A stretch of 64,000 nt of DNA from Bog-473 sp963777485. Lineage in GTDB: Bacteria; Actinomycetota; Acidimicrobiia; Acidimicrobiales; RAAP-2. A model generated the notes under the pieces. The model was not told where the DNA came from. It searched no databases and worked only from the letters and a program-made list of their open reading frames with translations. Of this stretch, positions 8,008 to 16,800 are shown piece by piece. The stretch lies in NCBI GenBank assembly GCA_963777485.1, contig CAVZQP010000001.1, positions 1,302,001 to 1,366,000 of the forward strand, in the 5' to 3' direction. The position numbers and the translations under genes are program-made. Each line of letters starts with the position of its first letter. The first letter of the stretch is position 1.

Positions 8008-9193
8008 CGCGCTCGCGGCCGAAGATCTCGCGGACCTGGGCGACATCCTTGTCGCCCCGGCCCGACAACGTGATCAACACGGTGGAGCCCGCGGGCAGCG
8101 CGTCCGTGCCGGCGCTGCGTGCGACCCATGCCACGGCGTGCGCCGATTCGAGCGCCGGGATGATGCCCTCGGTCTGGCTCAGGAGGCGGAACGCGTCGAG
8201 CACTTCGGCGTCGTTCGCCACGGTGTACTCGGCCCGGCCGACCGCGGCGAGGTGTGCATGTTCGGGACCCAGGCCGGGATAGTCCAATCCGGCCGAGATC
8301 GATTCCGCTTCTTCGATCTGGCCCGCCTCGTCCTGGAGCAGACGCGAGTGCATGCCGTGCAGGACACCGGGGATCCCGTTGGTCACCGCAGCGCCCCCGG
8401 CCGCCTCGACGCCGACGAGGCGGGCATCCGTGTCCACGAAGCCGGCGAACGTCCCCGCGGCGTTCGACCCGCCCCCGATGCAGGCCACGACGACGTCGGG
8501 ATCGGAGCCATCCAACAGCCGCTCACACTGGGCGTGTGCCTCCTCGCCGACCACCCGCTGGAACTGCCGCACCATGTAGGGGAAGGGGTGGGGTCCCATG
8601 ACGGAGCCGATGCAGTAGTGGGTGGTATCGACGCAGGCGACCCATTCCCGCAACGTCTCGTTGACGGCGTCCTTGAGCGTGCGGCTGCCCGACGCCACCG
8701 GGCGGACTTCGGCCCCGAGCAGCTCCATGCGGAACACGTTCAGCTCTTGGCGCTTCGTGTCGACCTCGCCCATGAAGACGGTGCACTCGAGCCCGAACAA
8801 CGCGGCTGCCGTCGCCGTCGCGACGCCGTGCTGCCCCGCGCCGGTCTCGGCGATGACACGGTTCTTGCCCATCCGCCTGGTGAGCAGCGCCTGGCCCACC
8901 ACGTTGTTCAGCTTGTGCGATCCCGTGTGCGCGAGATCCTCCCGTTTGAGCAGGACGCGAACCCCGAGCTGTTCCGACAGGCGGGAGCACTCGGTGACGG
9001 GCGTCGGTCGCCCGCCGTACGTGCGCAACAGACCGTCGAGTTCGGACCGAAACGCGGGGTCGGCCCAGGCATCGTCGAAGAACTTCTCCAGCTCGAGGCA
9101 GGCCGGCATGAGCGATTCCGGCACGAACCGACCGCCGAACTCTCCGAACCGGCCGTCCGGTCCGGGACGGCTCATACGGCTGACCTCCGTCAT
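8000..9193 (-). CDS. trpB: Tryptophan synthase beta chain
   Basis: 397 residues, PLP enzyme joining indole and serine. The PLP Lys is in HTGSHKLNNVVGQ and the phosphate loop is GGGSNA. It begins with the family pattern DGRFGEFGGRFVPE a few residues after the ATG at 9193. GGAGGGAGG lies immediately upstream, and the ATG overlaps the trpF stop (ATGA). Overlap with trpA suggests coupled synthesis of the alpha-beta complex. Confidence 0.96.
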   Translation of the reverse strand: MTEVSRMSRPGPDGRFGEFGGRFVPESLMPACLELEKFFDDAWADPAFRSELDGLLRTYGGRPTPVTECSRLSEQLGVRVLLKREDLAHTGSHKLNNVVGQALLTRRMGKNRVIAETGAGQHGVATATAAALFGLECTVFMGEVDTKRQELNVFRMELLGAEVRPVASGSRTLKDAVNETLREWVACVDTTHYCIGSVMGPHPFPYMVRQFQRVVGEEAHAQCERLLDGSDPDVVVACIGGGSNAAGTFAGFVDTDARLVGVEAAGGAAVTNGIPGVLHGMHSRLLQDEAGQIEEAESISAGLDYPGLGPEHAHLAAVGRAEYTVANDAEVLDAFRLLSQTEGIIPALESAHAVAWVARSAGTDALPAGSTVLITLSGRGDKDVAQVREIFGRERDA

Positions 9194-9870
9194 GCCTCCC
9201 TCCAGTCGTAGGGCTCCTCGTCTTCGCTCTCGACGGGGTCGCGCCCCTCCGTCTCGGCGTGGGCGCGCCGGGCGTTCGTGATGAAGTCGCGCATCAACAT
9301 CGGATCCTTGCGCCCCGGCGCGGATTCCACCCCGGTCGAGACGTCGACGCCGGCGGGCCGCAGGTACTCGACGGCCTGCGCCACGTTGTCGGGTCGCAAG
9401 CCACCGCACACGATGAGGCGTTGGTGGTCTACCACCCCCTCGGCCAGGCGCCAGTCGAAGACCTGGCCCGATCCGGGATTGTCCCCGTCGACCATGAGGT
9501 AGTCCGCGCCGAACTCCTCGAACCGCGTGATGGTGCGCTCGCCGGCGCGGAATGCCTTGATCACCAACGGCACCCGGGCGCGGACCCACTGTGTGTCTTC
9601 AACCGTCTCCTGCCCGTGCAGCTGCGCGGCGCCCAGGCCCGCCGCATGCACCGCCTCGACCACGCGCTGCGGGGCCTCGTTCCGGAACACGCCGACCGTG
9701 AGGATGTGCTCGGGCAAGCGCTTGGCGATGTCCCCTGCAAGCTGCACGGGTATCTGCCGCGGCGAGGGGGCGAACATGAAACCGACCGCGGACGCGCCGA
9801 GACTGACCGCGAGCAGGCCGTCCGCCTCGGACGTGATCCCACAGATCTTCACGATCAGCTGGTCGCTCAC
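9190..9870 (-). CDS. trpF: Phosphoribosylanthranilate isomerase
   Basis: 226 residues, third step of tryptophan synthesis from anthranilate. The general base Cys is in IVKICGITSE and the acid Asp in LMVDGDNPGSGQVFDW. The GTG at 9870 gives VSDQLIVKICG, the family start, four bases after the trpC stop. The last 30 residues (acidic, EGRDPVESEDEEPYDW) extend past the usual TIM barrel end. Having trpF between trpC and trpB differs from mycobacteria, where the trpF role is taken by the dual-specificity enzyme PriA. HisA here therefore need not be bifunctional. Confidence 0.94.
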   Translation of the reverse strand: MSDQLIVKICGITSEADGLLAVSLGASAVGFMFAPSPRQIPVQLAGDIAKRLPEHILTVGVFRNEAPQRVVEAVHAAGLGAAQLHGQETVEDTQWVRARVPLVIKAFRAGERTITRFEEFGADYLMVDGDNPGSGQVFDWRLAEGVVDHQRLIVCGGLRPDNVAQAVEYLRPAGVDVSTGVESAPGRKDPMLMRDFITNARRAHAETEGRDPVESEDEEPYDWREA

Positions 9871-9874
9871 GCCG

Positions 9875-10663
9875 TCAGCGCCGTCCGACCGGGTATCCAA
9901 CGAGGTCGCGCAGCTGGCCGGCCCGGTCCTCGGCGCGCACGAGCGCCTCCCCCACCAGGATGGCGTCGTAACCGGAATCCGCCAACCGCCGGGCGTCGCC
10001 CGCGTCGCGGATGCCGGACTCCGCCACCGCAAGGACGCCGGCCGGGATGCGGGCGGCCAATTCGCACGCCCGTTCGTGGTCCACCTGGAAGGTCCGCAGG
10101 TCGCGTTGGTTCACGCCGATGATCCGAGACCCCGCCGTGAGGGCCCGCTCGAGCTCCTGCTCATCGTGCACCTCGACGAGCGCGGCCAGACCCAGCTCGT
10201 CGGCGAGGGCCGCACAACGGCGGAGCGCTTCGTCCTCGAGCGCGGCCACGATGAGAAGGACGGCGTCTGCGCCCATGAGACGGGCGTCGACGACGTCGGC
10301 CTCCTGCACGGTGAAGTCCTTGCGGAGCACCGGAAGGCCCGACGCCTCTCGGGCGGCGGCCAGGTCGGCCGGGGTTCCACCGAAGTAGTCGGTGTCGGTC
10401 AGGACCGAGAGGCAGGCCGCTCCGCCCGCCACGTACTCCCTGGCGAGCAGCTCCGGCCGCAGGTCGGGGTCCAGATCGCCCTTGGACGGCGAACGCCGCT
10501 TGATCTCGGCGATGCACGACAGCCCATCGCCTCCGAGAGCCGCAGCAAAGTCCCTGGGAGCAGGGGTCGTCTTGGCCAGTTGCACCAGGTCAGCGAGCAC
10601 GCGGTCGTCCGCAGCCGCCAGCGCCCGATGGGAGGCAAGGATCTCCTCCAAATAGGTGGGCAT
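9875..10663 (-). CDS. trpC: Indole-3-glycerol phosphate synthase
   Basis: 262 residues, TIM barrel that closes the indole ring. Visible family motifs are CIAEIKRRSPSKG with the catalytic Lys, LPVLRKDF, VEVHDEQELERAL, and IIGVNQRDLRTF. The ATG at 10663 gives MPTYLEEILASHR, a typical start. Four bases separate it from trpF. Confidence 0.96.
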   Translation of the reverse strand: MPTYLEEILASHRALAAADDRVLADLVQLAKTTPAPRDFAAALGGDGLSCIAEIKRRSPSKGDLDPDLRPELLAREYVAGGAACLSVLTDTDYFGGTPADLAAAREASGLPVLRKDFTVQEADVVDARLMGADAVLLIVAALEDEALRRCAALADELGLAALVEVHDEQELERALTAGSRIIGVNQRDLRTFQVDHERACELAARIPAGVLAVAESGIRDAGDARRLADSGYDAILVGEALVRAEDRAGQLRDLVGYPVGRR

Positions 10664-10711
10664 GGCGATTCAGCGTAGCGGCGCCTCATTTGGGCTTCGG
10701 CCCATCCTGCG

Positions 10712-11281
10712 TCAGCCGCAGTACCCGTACGGGTCGAGAGGAGCATCGGAGGCTCCGATGAGGGCCCACGAGTTCGAGGCCTCGTTCATGTAGGCGGCCG
10801 GGCACGGGTCGGCGATCACGATCAGGCGCAGGCCGCTGCACGCAGAGGCGCCCGAGACGCAGGTCGTCATCGCCTGGTGTCCCTGCGCGTCGCCGGGGCA
10901 TTCCAACGCGAACCCGGGCGCGGCGTACGCGTTGAGATACTCGAGCGCTGCGCTGCAGCCGGACTTGGTCGCCTCCCCCGCCATCGGCAGCCCCGATGTC
11001 TGCGCCACGAAGCTTTCCGGCGGAGGGCTGTCGGCAGAGGCCGGGGGCTGCGCCGCCGGAACAATGACGTCCGCACGGCGTACGGCCGCCGAAGCGGAGC
11101 GATGGACCGAGCGGACGCGGGCGCCCGGGCTCGCTGGCGCCAGCACCCCGATGGCGAGCACGCCAGACGCGCCGGCGGCCGCACACACTGCGGTCAGCAC
11201 CCCACCGACCCGCCGTTGCCCCACGTTGTTCTTCCCACCACCGTCTCCGGAGCTCCGCCGCACCGGTCGCAGCCGGGCCAC
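10712..11281 (-). CDS. Exported or membrane-anchored protein, unknown
   Basis: 189 residues from a GTG at 11281. A basic N-terminus (RLRPVRR) precedes one hydrophobic segment at about residues 27-50 (GGVLTAVCAAAGASGVLAIG), then a Pro/Ala linker. The C-terminal 90 residues hold six Cys (CSAALEYLNAY, FALECPG, TTCVSGASACSG, DPCPAAY, PYGYCG) and many aromatic residues, which fits a disulfide-bonded extracytoplasmic domain. It sits in the his-trp cluster between the small genes and trpC with gaps of 113 and 48 bases, so it may have its own promoter. No family recognised. A start nearer the hydrophobic segment is possible. Confidence 0.65.
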   Translation of the reverse strand: MARLRPVRRSSGDGGGKNNVGQRRVGGVLTAVCAAAGASGVLAIGVLAPASPGARVRSVHRSASAAVRRADVIVPAAQPPASADSPPPESFVAQTSGLPMAGEATKSGCSAALEYLNAYAAPGFALECPGDAQGHQAMTTCVSGASACSGLRLIVIADPCPAAYMNEASNSWALIGASDAPLDPYGYCG

Positions 11282-11394
11282 CCGGCCCGACGAAGCGTGA
11301 AATTAGCAAACGAAGATCGCGATCCGCCCGACTGTTCAGCAGCAGTGCAAAGACCTGGCCCGGCAACGACGTCGCCCGGCCGGAAACGGCGTGC

Positions 11395-11604
11395 TCAGTC
11401 GCGGATCTTGGTCAGGACCTTCTCGCGACGCTGGCGCTCCTCGCGAGACAGGTCGAAGGCGGGCACCACGTGGGCGACCTCCGCCGATTTGGCATCGCGC
11501 AACATGTCCGCGATGCCCGAGTAGATGACTTCCACCGTGAAGTCGTCGAGCTCCACCGCCGCCTTCTCAGTGCCGTCGTCGGCGACTTGAATGATCTTGA
11601 CCAT
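11395..11604 (-). CDS. Small conserved-looking protein
   Basis: 69 residues from the ATG at 11604, which overlaps the upstream stop by one base (TGATG). The sequence begins MVKIIQVADDGTEKAAVELD and continues with an amphipathic helix (VIYSGIADMLRDAKSAE). It ends in a basic helix (SREERQRREKVLTKIRD). Composition and coupling to the preceding small gene argue that it is real. No transmembrane segment or Cys. Function unknown. Confidence 0.6.
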   Translation of the reverse strand: MVKIIQVADDGTEKAAVELDDFTVEVIYSGIADMLRDAKSAEVAHVVPAFDLSREERQRREKVLTKIRD

Positions 11605-11774
11605 CAGTCCCCCAGCTCCCGCACTCTGGTCACATCGCCCCGGCGCTCGATCGCCACACATCCCCCGTCACGGAAGATCCAGCCGCATTCGCGCCATGGC
11701 TTCAGGTCGGGCAGCGCTTCACGCTCGGCGGAGTCCGCCTCATGCTGCTCCCGTACCTTGACCCCCAACCCCAT
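11604..11774 (-). CDS. Small protein coupled to the next gene
   Basis: 56 residues from the ATG at 11774. An in-frame ATG at 11825 would give 73 residues, but its leader is poor and lacks a ribosome binding site, while GGGGAGC precedes 11774. The sequence has a charged helix (KVREQHEADSAEREAL) followed by a strand-rich end (CGWIFRDGGCVAIERRG). It overlaps the downstream small gene by one base, suggesting a two-protein unit. No family recognised. Confidence 0.5.
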   Translation of the reverse strand: MGLGVKVREQHEADSAEREALPDLKPWRECGWIFRDGGCVAIERRGDVTRVRELGD

Positions 11775-11881
11775 GAAGGCAGCGTGCTCCCCGGTTGTGT
11801 CATGTCCGGTGACAGTCGGTTGCAAACGGGGTGCATTTCTGAGCTGCCGCTATCCCCCTGGTTCACCCTCGCTCGGCCGGC

Positions 11882-12085
11882 TCAGCGAGCGAACAGGTGC
11901 CAGCCGACCCACCCCCAGCCGAGCACCAGCAGCACCCGGAGCCACGGATCCGTCGCCAGTCGCCGCAGTACGGCGGCGGGACGAACGATGACGCGCCGTC
12001 CTGCGGTGGTAAGTGATGCGACCCACAGCGCGACCGCAAACGCGCCGATCACGGCCCACACGGCATAGCTCGGAGTCGAACTCAC
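11882..12085 (-). CDS. Small membrane protein, DUF6186-like
   Basis: 67 residues from the GTG at 12085, which overlaps the upstream stop (GTGA). Two hydrophobic segments (AVWAVIGAFAVALWVASL and VLLVLGWGWVGWHLFAR) flank a basic loop TTAGRRVIVRPAAVLRRL. Size and pattern recall the actinobacterial DUF6186 family of two-pass proteins, which I judge by general appearance only. It is coupled to the membrane protein upstream, in the position where mycobacteria also have a membrane protein gene between trpE and trpC. Confidence 0.6.
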   Translation of the reverse strand: MSSTPSYAVWAVIGAFAVALWVASLTTAGRRVIVRPAAVLRRLATDPWLRVLLVLGWGWVGWHLFAR

Positions 12086-12549
12086 GACGGCACCGCTCCT
12101 TGGTCCGCTGCAGGCGAAGTCCTCTCCGTGCCCGCGCGGACGATCGCGGTACCGAGCCACAACCATGCGAAGCACGCGACGGCCTTCAGCCCGTAGTTGT
12201 AGCGATCGAACGCGTCGGCCATCGAGCTCAGGGTCGGATGGGCGCTCCTACTGCCGCGCACCAGGTACATGACCAGCTCCCAGGCGACGATGACGCCGAC
12301 CAGCACGACCCATCCGAGATTGGGGTGCCGTGGTCGTTCCTCCTCCGGGATCAGCACACGGGTCGGGCGCGCCGGCCACCGGATGATCGCCATGACAACC
12401 ACGGCCGCGATCGCGATCGCAGTCAGGATGTTGGCCGGCGAGCTGAATGGCGTCGTTGCCGCGAGCCAGAGCGCGTAGCCCGCGAGCACGACGATGCTGG
12501 CCGCCCGGGCTACCGGTCGCTCCAGACCTTGGCGCGCGGCTTCGGGCAC
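12082..12549 (-). CDS. Integral membrane protein, unknown
   Basis: 155 residues with about four hydrophobic segments: SIVVLAGYALWLAATTPF, NILTAIAIAAVVVMAII, LGWVVLVGVIVAWELVMYLV and a last one around LKAVACFAWLWLGTAI. Charged loops (RWPARPTRVLIPEEERPRH) separate them. It starts 12 bases after the ygfZ end and overlaps the next membrane protein gene by four bases. A membrane protein in this place of the his-trp cluster is known in other actinobacteria, but its job is not known to me. Confidence 0.7.
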   Translation of the reverse strand: MPEAARQGLERPVARAASIVVLAGYALWLAATTPFSSPANILTAIAIAAVVVMAIIRWPARPTRVLIPEEERPRHPNLGWVVLVGVIVAWELVMYLVRGSRSAHPTLSSMADAFDRYNYGLKAVACFAWLWLGTAIVRAGTERTSPAADQGAVPS

Positions 12550-12561
12550 CGGATGACGCCC

Positions 12562-13558
12562 TCAGCCGATGAGCGGGAGTAGGGCTACCTCGACTGGACG
12601 GGACCCGCCGATACCGTCTCCCGAGCGCACACGGGCTGGCCCCGGCGCAGCGACGTTCCTGTGCAGATATCCCAAGGCGACCCATGCCCCGAGTTCGCAG
12701 CTCCAGGCTGCGGACGTCAGTGTGCCAACGACCTTGTCGTCGGCGGCACCGTCGTCTGCGGGGACCTCTCCGGCATGCAGTGTCATGCCCGGCGACAACT
12801 CGTCCGACTCCGGCGCCCCCGCCGGAGCCACGATGCCCACCAGGCGGCGCGGCACGTTCCCCCCGCGAGTCGATACGCGCCACCAGCTCCTGGCCGGTGT
12901 AGCAACCCTTGGTGAAGCTCACCGTCCGCGCCACCACGCCGGCTTCGTGGGGAATGGTCTTCGCCGTGAGCTCGGCACCCATCGCCGGGACGCCCGACAC
13001 GATGCGACAGGCCTCGACCGCGTCGGCGCCACACGCCACGATCCCGGGCGGGAGGTCGAGACCCTCCGGGCCGAGCACGACGTCGGACGGACCGAGCAGG
13101 TCCACGCCGCGCCACCCGTTCCACTCGAAGGGCAGAGCCAGCACGCCCCGCTCGGCCAGGACCGTGAGCAGGCCGCCCGCCGCCTCGTCGACGCCGGCGC
13201 CACGCAACGACAGGCAGCGCCAGTCGAGCGCCTCCAGCTCGACCTTGGCGCGCAGCAGGAACCGCCGCAGCCGTGCCGCCACGGCGTCGCCGTATCCCGC
13301 GTCGACATCGAGCACGAACCCCTGTCCGTCGGTCCGCGTGACCCGGAGCAGGGCGGACAGCTTCCCGTCGGGCTCCAGCAACAACGAGTCGGCCGTCGCA
13401 CCGACCGCGAGCCCGATCACGTCCCGGCTCAGCTGGCCCTGCAGGTACTCCTCGGCGTCGGGCCCGCGCACCGCCAATACGTCCCGCGCGGAGCGGAACG
13501 CACCCGCGCCATTGCGCAGGGCCGCCGTGTCCGCCTCGAGCGCAGCCACTTCGATCAC
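12562..13558 (-). pseudogene. ygfZ: YgfZ-like folate-binding protein, frameshifted
   Basis: Aminomethyltransferase-like protein that uses folate in iron-sulfur cluster maintenance. It starts at a GTG at 13558 that overlaps the trpE stop (GTGA). Residues up to about 232 include the family hallmark KGCYTGQELVARIDS. The frame is then lost at the six C run 12859-12864 (GGGGGG on the coding strand). With five G the protein would read RGNVPRRLVGIVAPAG and continue in the second frame to the stop at 12562, giving a normal C-terminal barrel (GTLTSAAWSCELGAWVALGYLH). The two frames join perfectly if one base is dropped. So it is either a sequencing or assembly indel or a true recent inactivation. All other parts look under selection. 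Confidence 0.85.
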
Positions 13559-15138
13559 GAAGACGGAGACCCGCGCGCCGCGCCCATCCGCCTCGCCGCC
13601 GTGACCGCCACCAAGAGGGCGCCCGCCTTGTTGGCGCACTCCACGTCTTCGGACACCGGATCGCTGTCCGCCACGATCCCCGCGCCCGCCTGCACGCTGG
13701 CGCGCCCGTCGGGCATCACCACCATGGTGCGGATCGCGATCGCCGTGTCCACGTTGCCCGAGAAGTCGATGTAGCCGACCACGCCGCCGTAGACGCCGCG
13801 CTTGGTCACCTCGAGCTCGTCGATGATCTCCATCGCCCGCACCTTGGGCGCCCCCGACAACGTGCCGGCCGGCAGCGTGGCCCGCAGGACGTCGATCGGG
13901 CCCTTGCCCTCAGCCAGCTCGCCCGACACCTGCGACGTGATGTGCATGATGTGGCTGTAGCGCTCGACGGTCATGAGCTCGTCGACCTTCTCGGTCCCGA
14001 ACCGCACCACCCGCCCCACGTCGTTGCGGGCGAGGTCCACGAGCATGATGTGCTCCGCCAGCTCCTTGGGGTCTTCGATCAGCTCGGACTCGAGCAACCG
14101 GTCGTGCTGCTCGTTCTCGCCCCGGGGTCTCGAGCCCGCGATCGGGCGCGACAGGACCACCCCGTCACGCAACCGGACCATCGGCTCGGGTGACGCGCCC
14201 ACCACGGTGACCTCGGGGAAGCGGAGGAAGTACAGATACGGGCTCGGGTTCAGCAGGCGGAGCGCCCGGTACACGTCGTAGGGCTCCGCCTCCAGCGTCA
14301 GGTCGTAACGCTGCGAGAGCACGACCTGGAAGATGTCGCCCGCCCTGATGTACTCCTTGGCGGCGCCGATGCAGTCCATGTACTGCTCCGACGTCATCGT
14401 CCGTGCCGCCTCGGCCTTGTCCAGCCCGGGCGGCGGCGCCGGCAGCAGCTGGCCGGCCCCGGTCGGCGACGCCGATCCCCGCCCCGCGCAGTCGGCCGCC
14501 AGCTCCTCCAACCGCGCGCAGGCCGCCGTGTACGCCGCGGCCACCGCCTCGGTGTCAACCCTCCCGTCGGGCGCGTCGGGGACGACGACGTTCTCGATCA
14601 GCACGATCCGCTGGCGCCAATGGTCGAAGGCGCAGAACTGCCCGATCACGACCAGTGCGGCGTCGGGCTGCCCGGCGTCGTCGGCCGGCGGGTCGGGCAG
14701 TCGCTCCACTTCGCGCACCACGTCGTACCCCAGATACCCGACCAGCCCGCCGTGCAGCGGCGGCAGCCCGGCCAGGATCGGCGACCGGAACCGCGTCACG
14801 AGCGCCTCGACCGCCGCGAGGATCCCGTCGTCGGACGCGTCGAGACCCAGCCGGCCCGTGACCTCGACATGACGGCCCCGCGCTGTCAGCGTCGCCAGGG
14901 GGCGGCGGCCCACGAAGGAGTAGCGGCCCCACCGCTCGCCGCCCTCGACCGACTCGAAGAGAAACCCGTCACCGTCCCCCACCACGTTGGCGAAGCAGGC
15001 GACGGGGGTCAGGGTGTCGGCGACGACCTCGCACCACACCGGCACGATGGCGTGCTCCTTGGCCAGGGCGGCGAACTCGGCCGGGTCGGGGCTGAAGGCG
15101 AGCCCGGAGCCGCCGTCCGGCGCCGGCGCCGGTGTCAC
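13555..15138 (-). CDS. trpE: Anthranilate synthase component I
   Basis: 527 residues, makes anthranilate from chorismate with ammonia from a glutaminase partner. Chorismate-binding motifs are present: VVGASPEPMVRL, SRPIAGSRPRG, LVDLARNDVGRV, LPAGTLSGAPKVRAMEII and QAGAGIVADSDP. The GTG at 15138 overlaps the hisI stop (GTGA). No trpG or trpD follows, so the glutaminase must be encoded elsewhere. In mycobacteria trpE likewise follows hisI. Confidence 0.95.
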   Translation of the reverse strand: MTPAPAPDGGSGLAFSPDPAEFAALAKEHAIVPVWCEVVADTLTPVACFANVVGDGDGFLFESVEGGERWGRYSFVGRRPLATLTARGRHVEVTGRLGLDASDDGILAAVEALVTRFRSPILAGLPPLHGGLVGYLGYDVVREVERLPDPPADDAGQPDAALVVIGQFCAFDHWRQRIVLIENVVVPDAPDGRVDTEAVAAAYTAACARLEELAADCAGRGSASPTGAGQLLPAPPPGLDKAEAARTMTSEQYMDCIGAAKEYIRAGDIFQVVLSQRYDLTLEAEPYDVYRALRLLNPSPYLYFLRFPEVTVVGASPEPMVRLRDGVVLSRPIAGSRPRGENEQHDRLLESELIEDPKELAEHIMLVDLARNDVGRVVRFGTEKVDELMTVERYSHIMHITSQVSGELAEGKGPIDVLRATLPAGTLSGAPKVRAMEIIDELEVTKRGVYGGVVGYIDFSGNVDTAIAIRTMVVMPDGRASVQAGAGIVADSDPVSEDVECANKAGALLVAVTAARRMGAARGSPSS

Positions 15139-15548
15139 GGCGCGGGCACCCCCGGGCCCGTCCCGATGGTGCGGTAGAAGCAGGTGCGCTCGCCGGTGTG
15201 GCACGCCCCGCGCCCGTGCTGGTCGACCAGCACCACCAACGCGTCGCCGTCGCAGTCCATGCGCACCTCGCGCACGTACTGCCGGTCGCCCGAGGTCTCG
15301 CCCTTCTGCCAGTACTCCCGCCGGCTGCGGCTGTAGAACCACGTCCGGCCGCTCTCCAACGTGCGCCGCAACGCCTCGGCGTCCATGTACGCGACCGTCA
15401 GCACGGTGCCGTCGGCCGCGTCCTGCACCACGGCCGGCACGAGGCCGTCGGCGTCCTTCCGGAAGTCCATGGCCGCCACGAGCTCCTCGTCGAACGTGAG
15501 CGCTACCCCCGCGGGCACGGCCGAAGCCTGCGACGAGGGCCCGCTCAT
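15135..15548 (-). CDS. hisI: Phosphoribosyl-AMP cyclohydrolase
   Basis: 137 residues, third step of histidine synthesis. Metal-binding residues are visible in VRMDCDGDALVVLV and in GACHTGERTCFY. The substrate motif RTWFYSRSRREYWQKGETSG is intact. HisE is not fused. The ATG at 15548 overlaps the stop of the GroES-like gene (ATGA), and its own stop overlaps trpE. Confidence 0.95.
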   Translation of the reverse strand: MSGPSSQASAVPAGVALTFDEELVAAMDFRKDADGLVPAVVQDAADGTVLTVAYMDAEALRRTLESGRTWFYSRSRREYWQKGETSGDRQYVREVRMDCDGDALVVLVDQHGRGACHTGERTCFYRTIGTGPGVPAP

Positions 15549-16000
15549 AGATACAACCCCGTCCCGCTGTCGTTGCGCGGCGACGCGATGGCGTGGATGT
15601 CGCGCTCGCGCAGAATGACGTACTCCTCACCGTGCACCTCGACCTCGAAACGGTCCTCGGGGTTGAACAGCACGGTGTCGCCGACCTTGACGGTGCGGAC
15701 GTGCGGCCCCACAGCGACCGCCTCGGCCCAGGTGAGGCGCCGGGTGATCTGGGCCGTCGCCGGGATCAAGATCCCCGCCCGCGAGCGCCGCTCCCCGTCG
15801 GACTGCGAGATCTGCACCATGACGCGGTCGAAGAGCACCGTGATGGGCTGCTTGTCCTCGGTCTTCAACCCCGCGCCCGGACGCCGCACCTCGTGCTTCT
15901 CGGGCTCGGCCGCCTTCTCGTGGCTCTCGGCCTTCCCGACCTTGTCTGCTTTTGTGGCCTTGGCCAGGCTCGATCCGTTTTTCGTCGTCGACGTGGGCAC
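15545..16000 (-). CDS. GroES-family co-chaperonin with N-terminal extension
   Basis: 151 residues from a GTG at 16000. The last 95 residues have the Cpn10 fold pattern: a start like PITVLFDRVMVQ, the mobile-loop region RRSRAGILIPATAQ, AVAVGPHVRTVKVGDTVLF, and the end EYVILRERDIHAI. The first 50 residues are Lys/Glu-rich and disordered-looking, which ordinary GroES (about 97 residues) lacks. The mobile loop keeps GILIP but lacks a typical TxSG lead-in, so partnering with GroEL is uncertain. It lies 35 bases after hisF and overlaps hisI by four bases, so it is cotranscribed with histidine genes. A second, main groES is expected beside groEL elsewhere. Confidence 0.85.
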   Translation of the reverse strand: MPTSTTKNGSSLAKATKADKVGKAESHEKAAEPEKHEVRRPGAGLKTEDKQPITVLFDRVMVQISQSDGERRSRAGILIPATAQITRRLTWAEAVAVGPHVRTVKVGDTVLFNPEDRFEVEVHGEEYVILRERDIHAIASPRNDSGTGLYL

Positions 16001-16035
16001 CTAGGCACGGTACCGCACGGATGCGGTGCTCCTGG

Positions 16036-16800
16036 TCAGAGCGGACGGACCGTCACCCCGTGCTCGGCCATGTAGGCCTTCGCCTCGCCGATGGTGAACT
16101 CCTGGCGATGGAAGATCGATGCGGCCAGCACCGCGTCGGCCCCGCCGTCGAGCGCCCCGTCCACGAGGTCCTGCAACCGCCCCACGCCACCCGACGCGAT
16201 CACCGGGATGTCGACTGCGTCGACCACCGCCCGCGTCAGCGCGAGATCGAACCCGTCCTTGGTCCCGTCACGGTCCATCGACGTGAGCAGGATCTCGCCC
16301 GCCCCGTGCCCGGCGCACTCCACCGCCCACGCCACCGCGTCCCGGCCCGTCGGCGTCCGGCCGCCGTGGGTGTACACCTCCCACCCCGCGCTCCCCTCCC
16401 GCTTCCGCGCGTCGATTGCGACCACCGCGCACTGGCCGCCGAACTCGTCCGCGATCTCGCGCACTAGCGCCGGTCGCTCGACCGCAGCAGTGTTGACACC
16501 GACCTTGTCCGCCCCGGCCCGGAGGAGGCGGCGTGCATCTTCCGCCACCCGGACCCCGCCGCCCACCGTCAACGGAATGAACACCTGCTCCGCGGTACGT
16601 GCAACGACCGATACCATCGTGTCGCGCCCGTCGGACGACGCCGTGATGTCGAGGAACGTCACCTCGTCGGCACCTTCGGCGTCGTAGCGCGCGGCGAGCT
16701 CCACCGGGTCGCCCTCGTCGGTGAGGTCCACGAACTGGACACCCTTGACGACGCGGCCGCCGGTGACGTCGAGGCAGGGGATCAGTCGGACGCTGCGCAC
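16036..16800 (-). CDS. hisF: Imidazole glycerol phosphate synthase cyclase subunit
   Basis: 254 residues, TIM barrel that forms IGP and AICAR using ammonia from HisH. The GTG at 16800 gives VRSVRLIPCLDVTGGRVVKG, the family start. Catalytic Asp residues are in IPCLDV and in LLTSMDRDGTKDG. GGGVR and ASGGVG phosphate loops are present. It overlaps hisA by 19 bases. Confidence 0.96.
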   Translation of the reverse strand: MRSVRLIPCLDVTGGRVVKGVQFVDLTDEGDPVELAARYDAEGADEVTFLDITASSDGRDTMVSVVARTAEQVFIPLTVGGGVRVAEDARRLLRAGADKVGVNTAAVERPALVREIADEFGGQCAVVAIDARKREGSAGWEVYTHGGRTPTGRDAVAWAVECAGHGAGEILLTSMDRDGTKDGFDLALTRAVVDAVDIPVIASGGVGRLQDLVDGALDGGADAVLAASIFHRQEFTIGEAKAYMAEHGVTVRPL

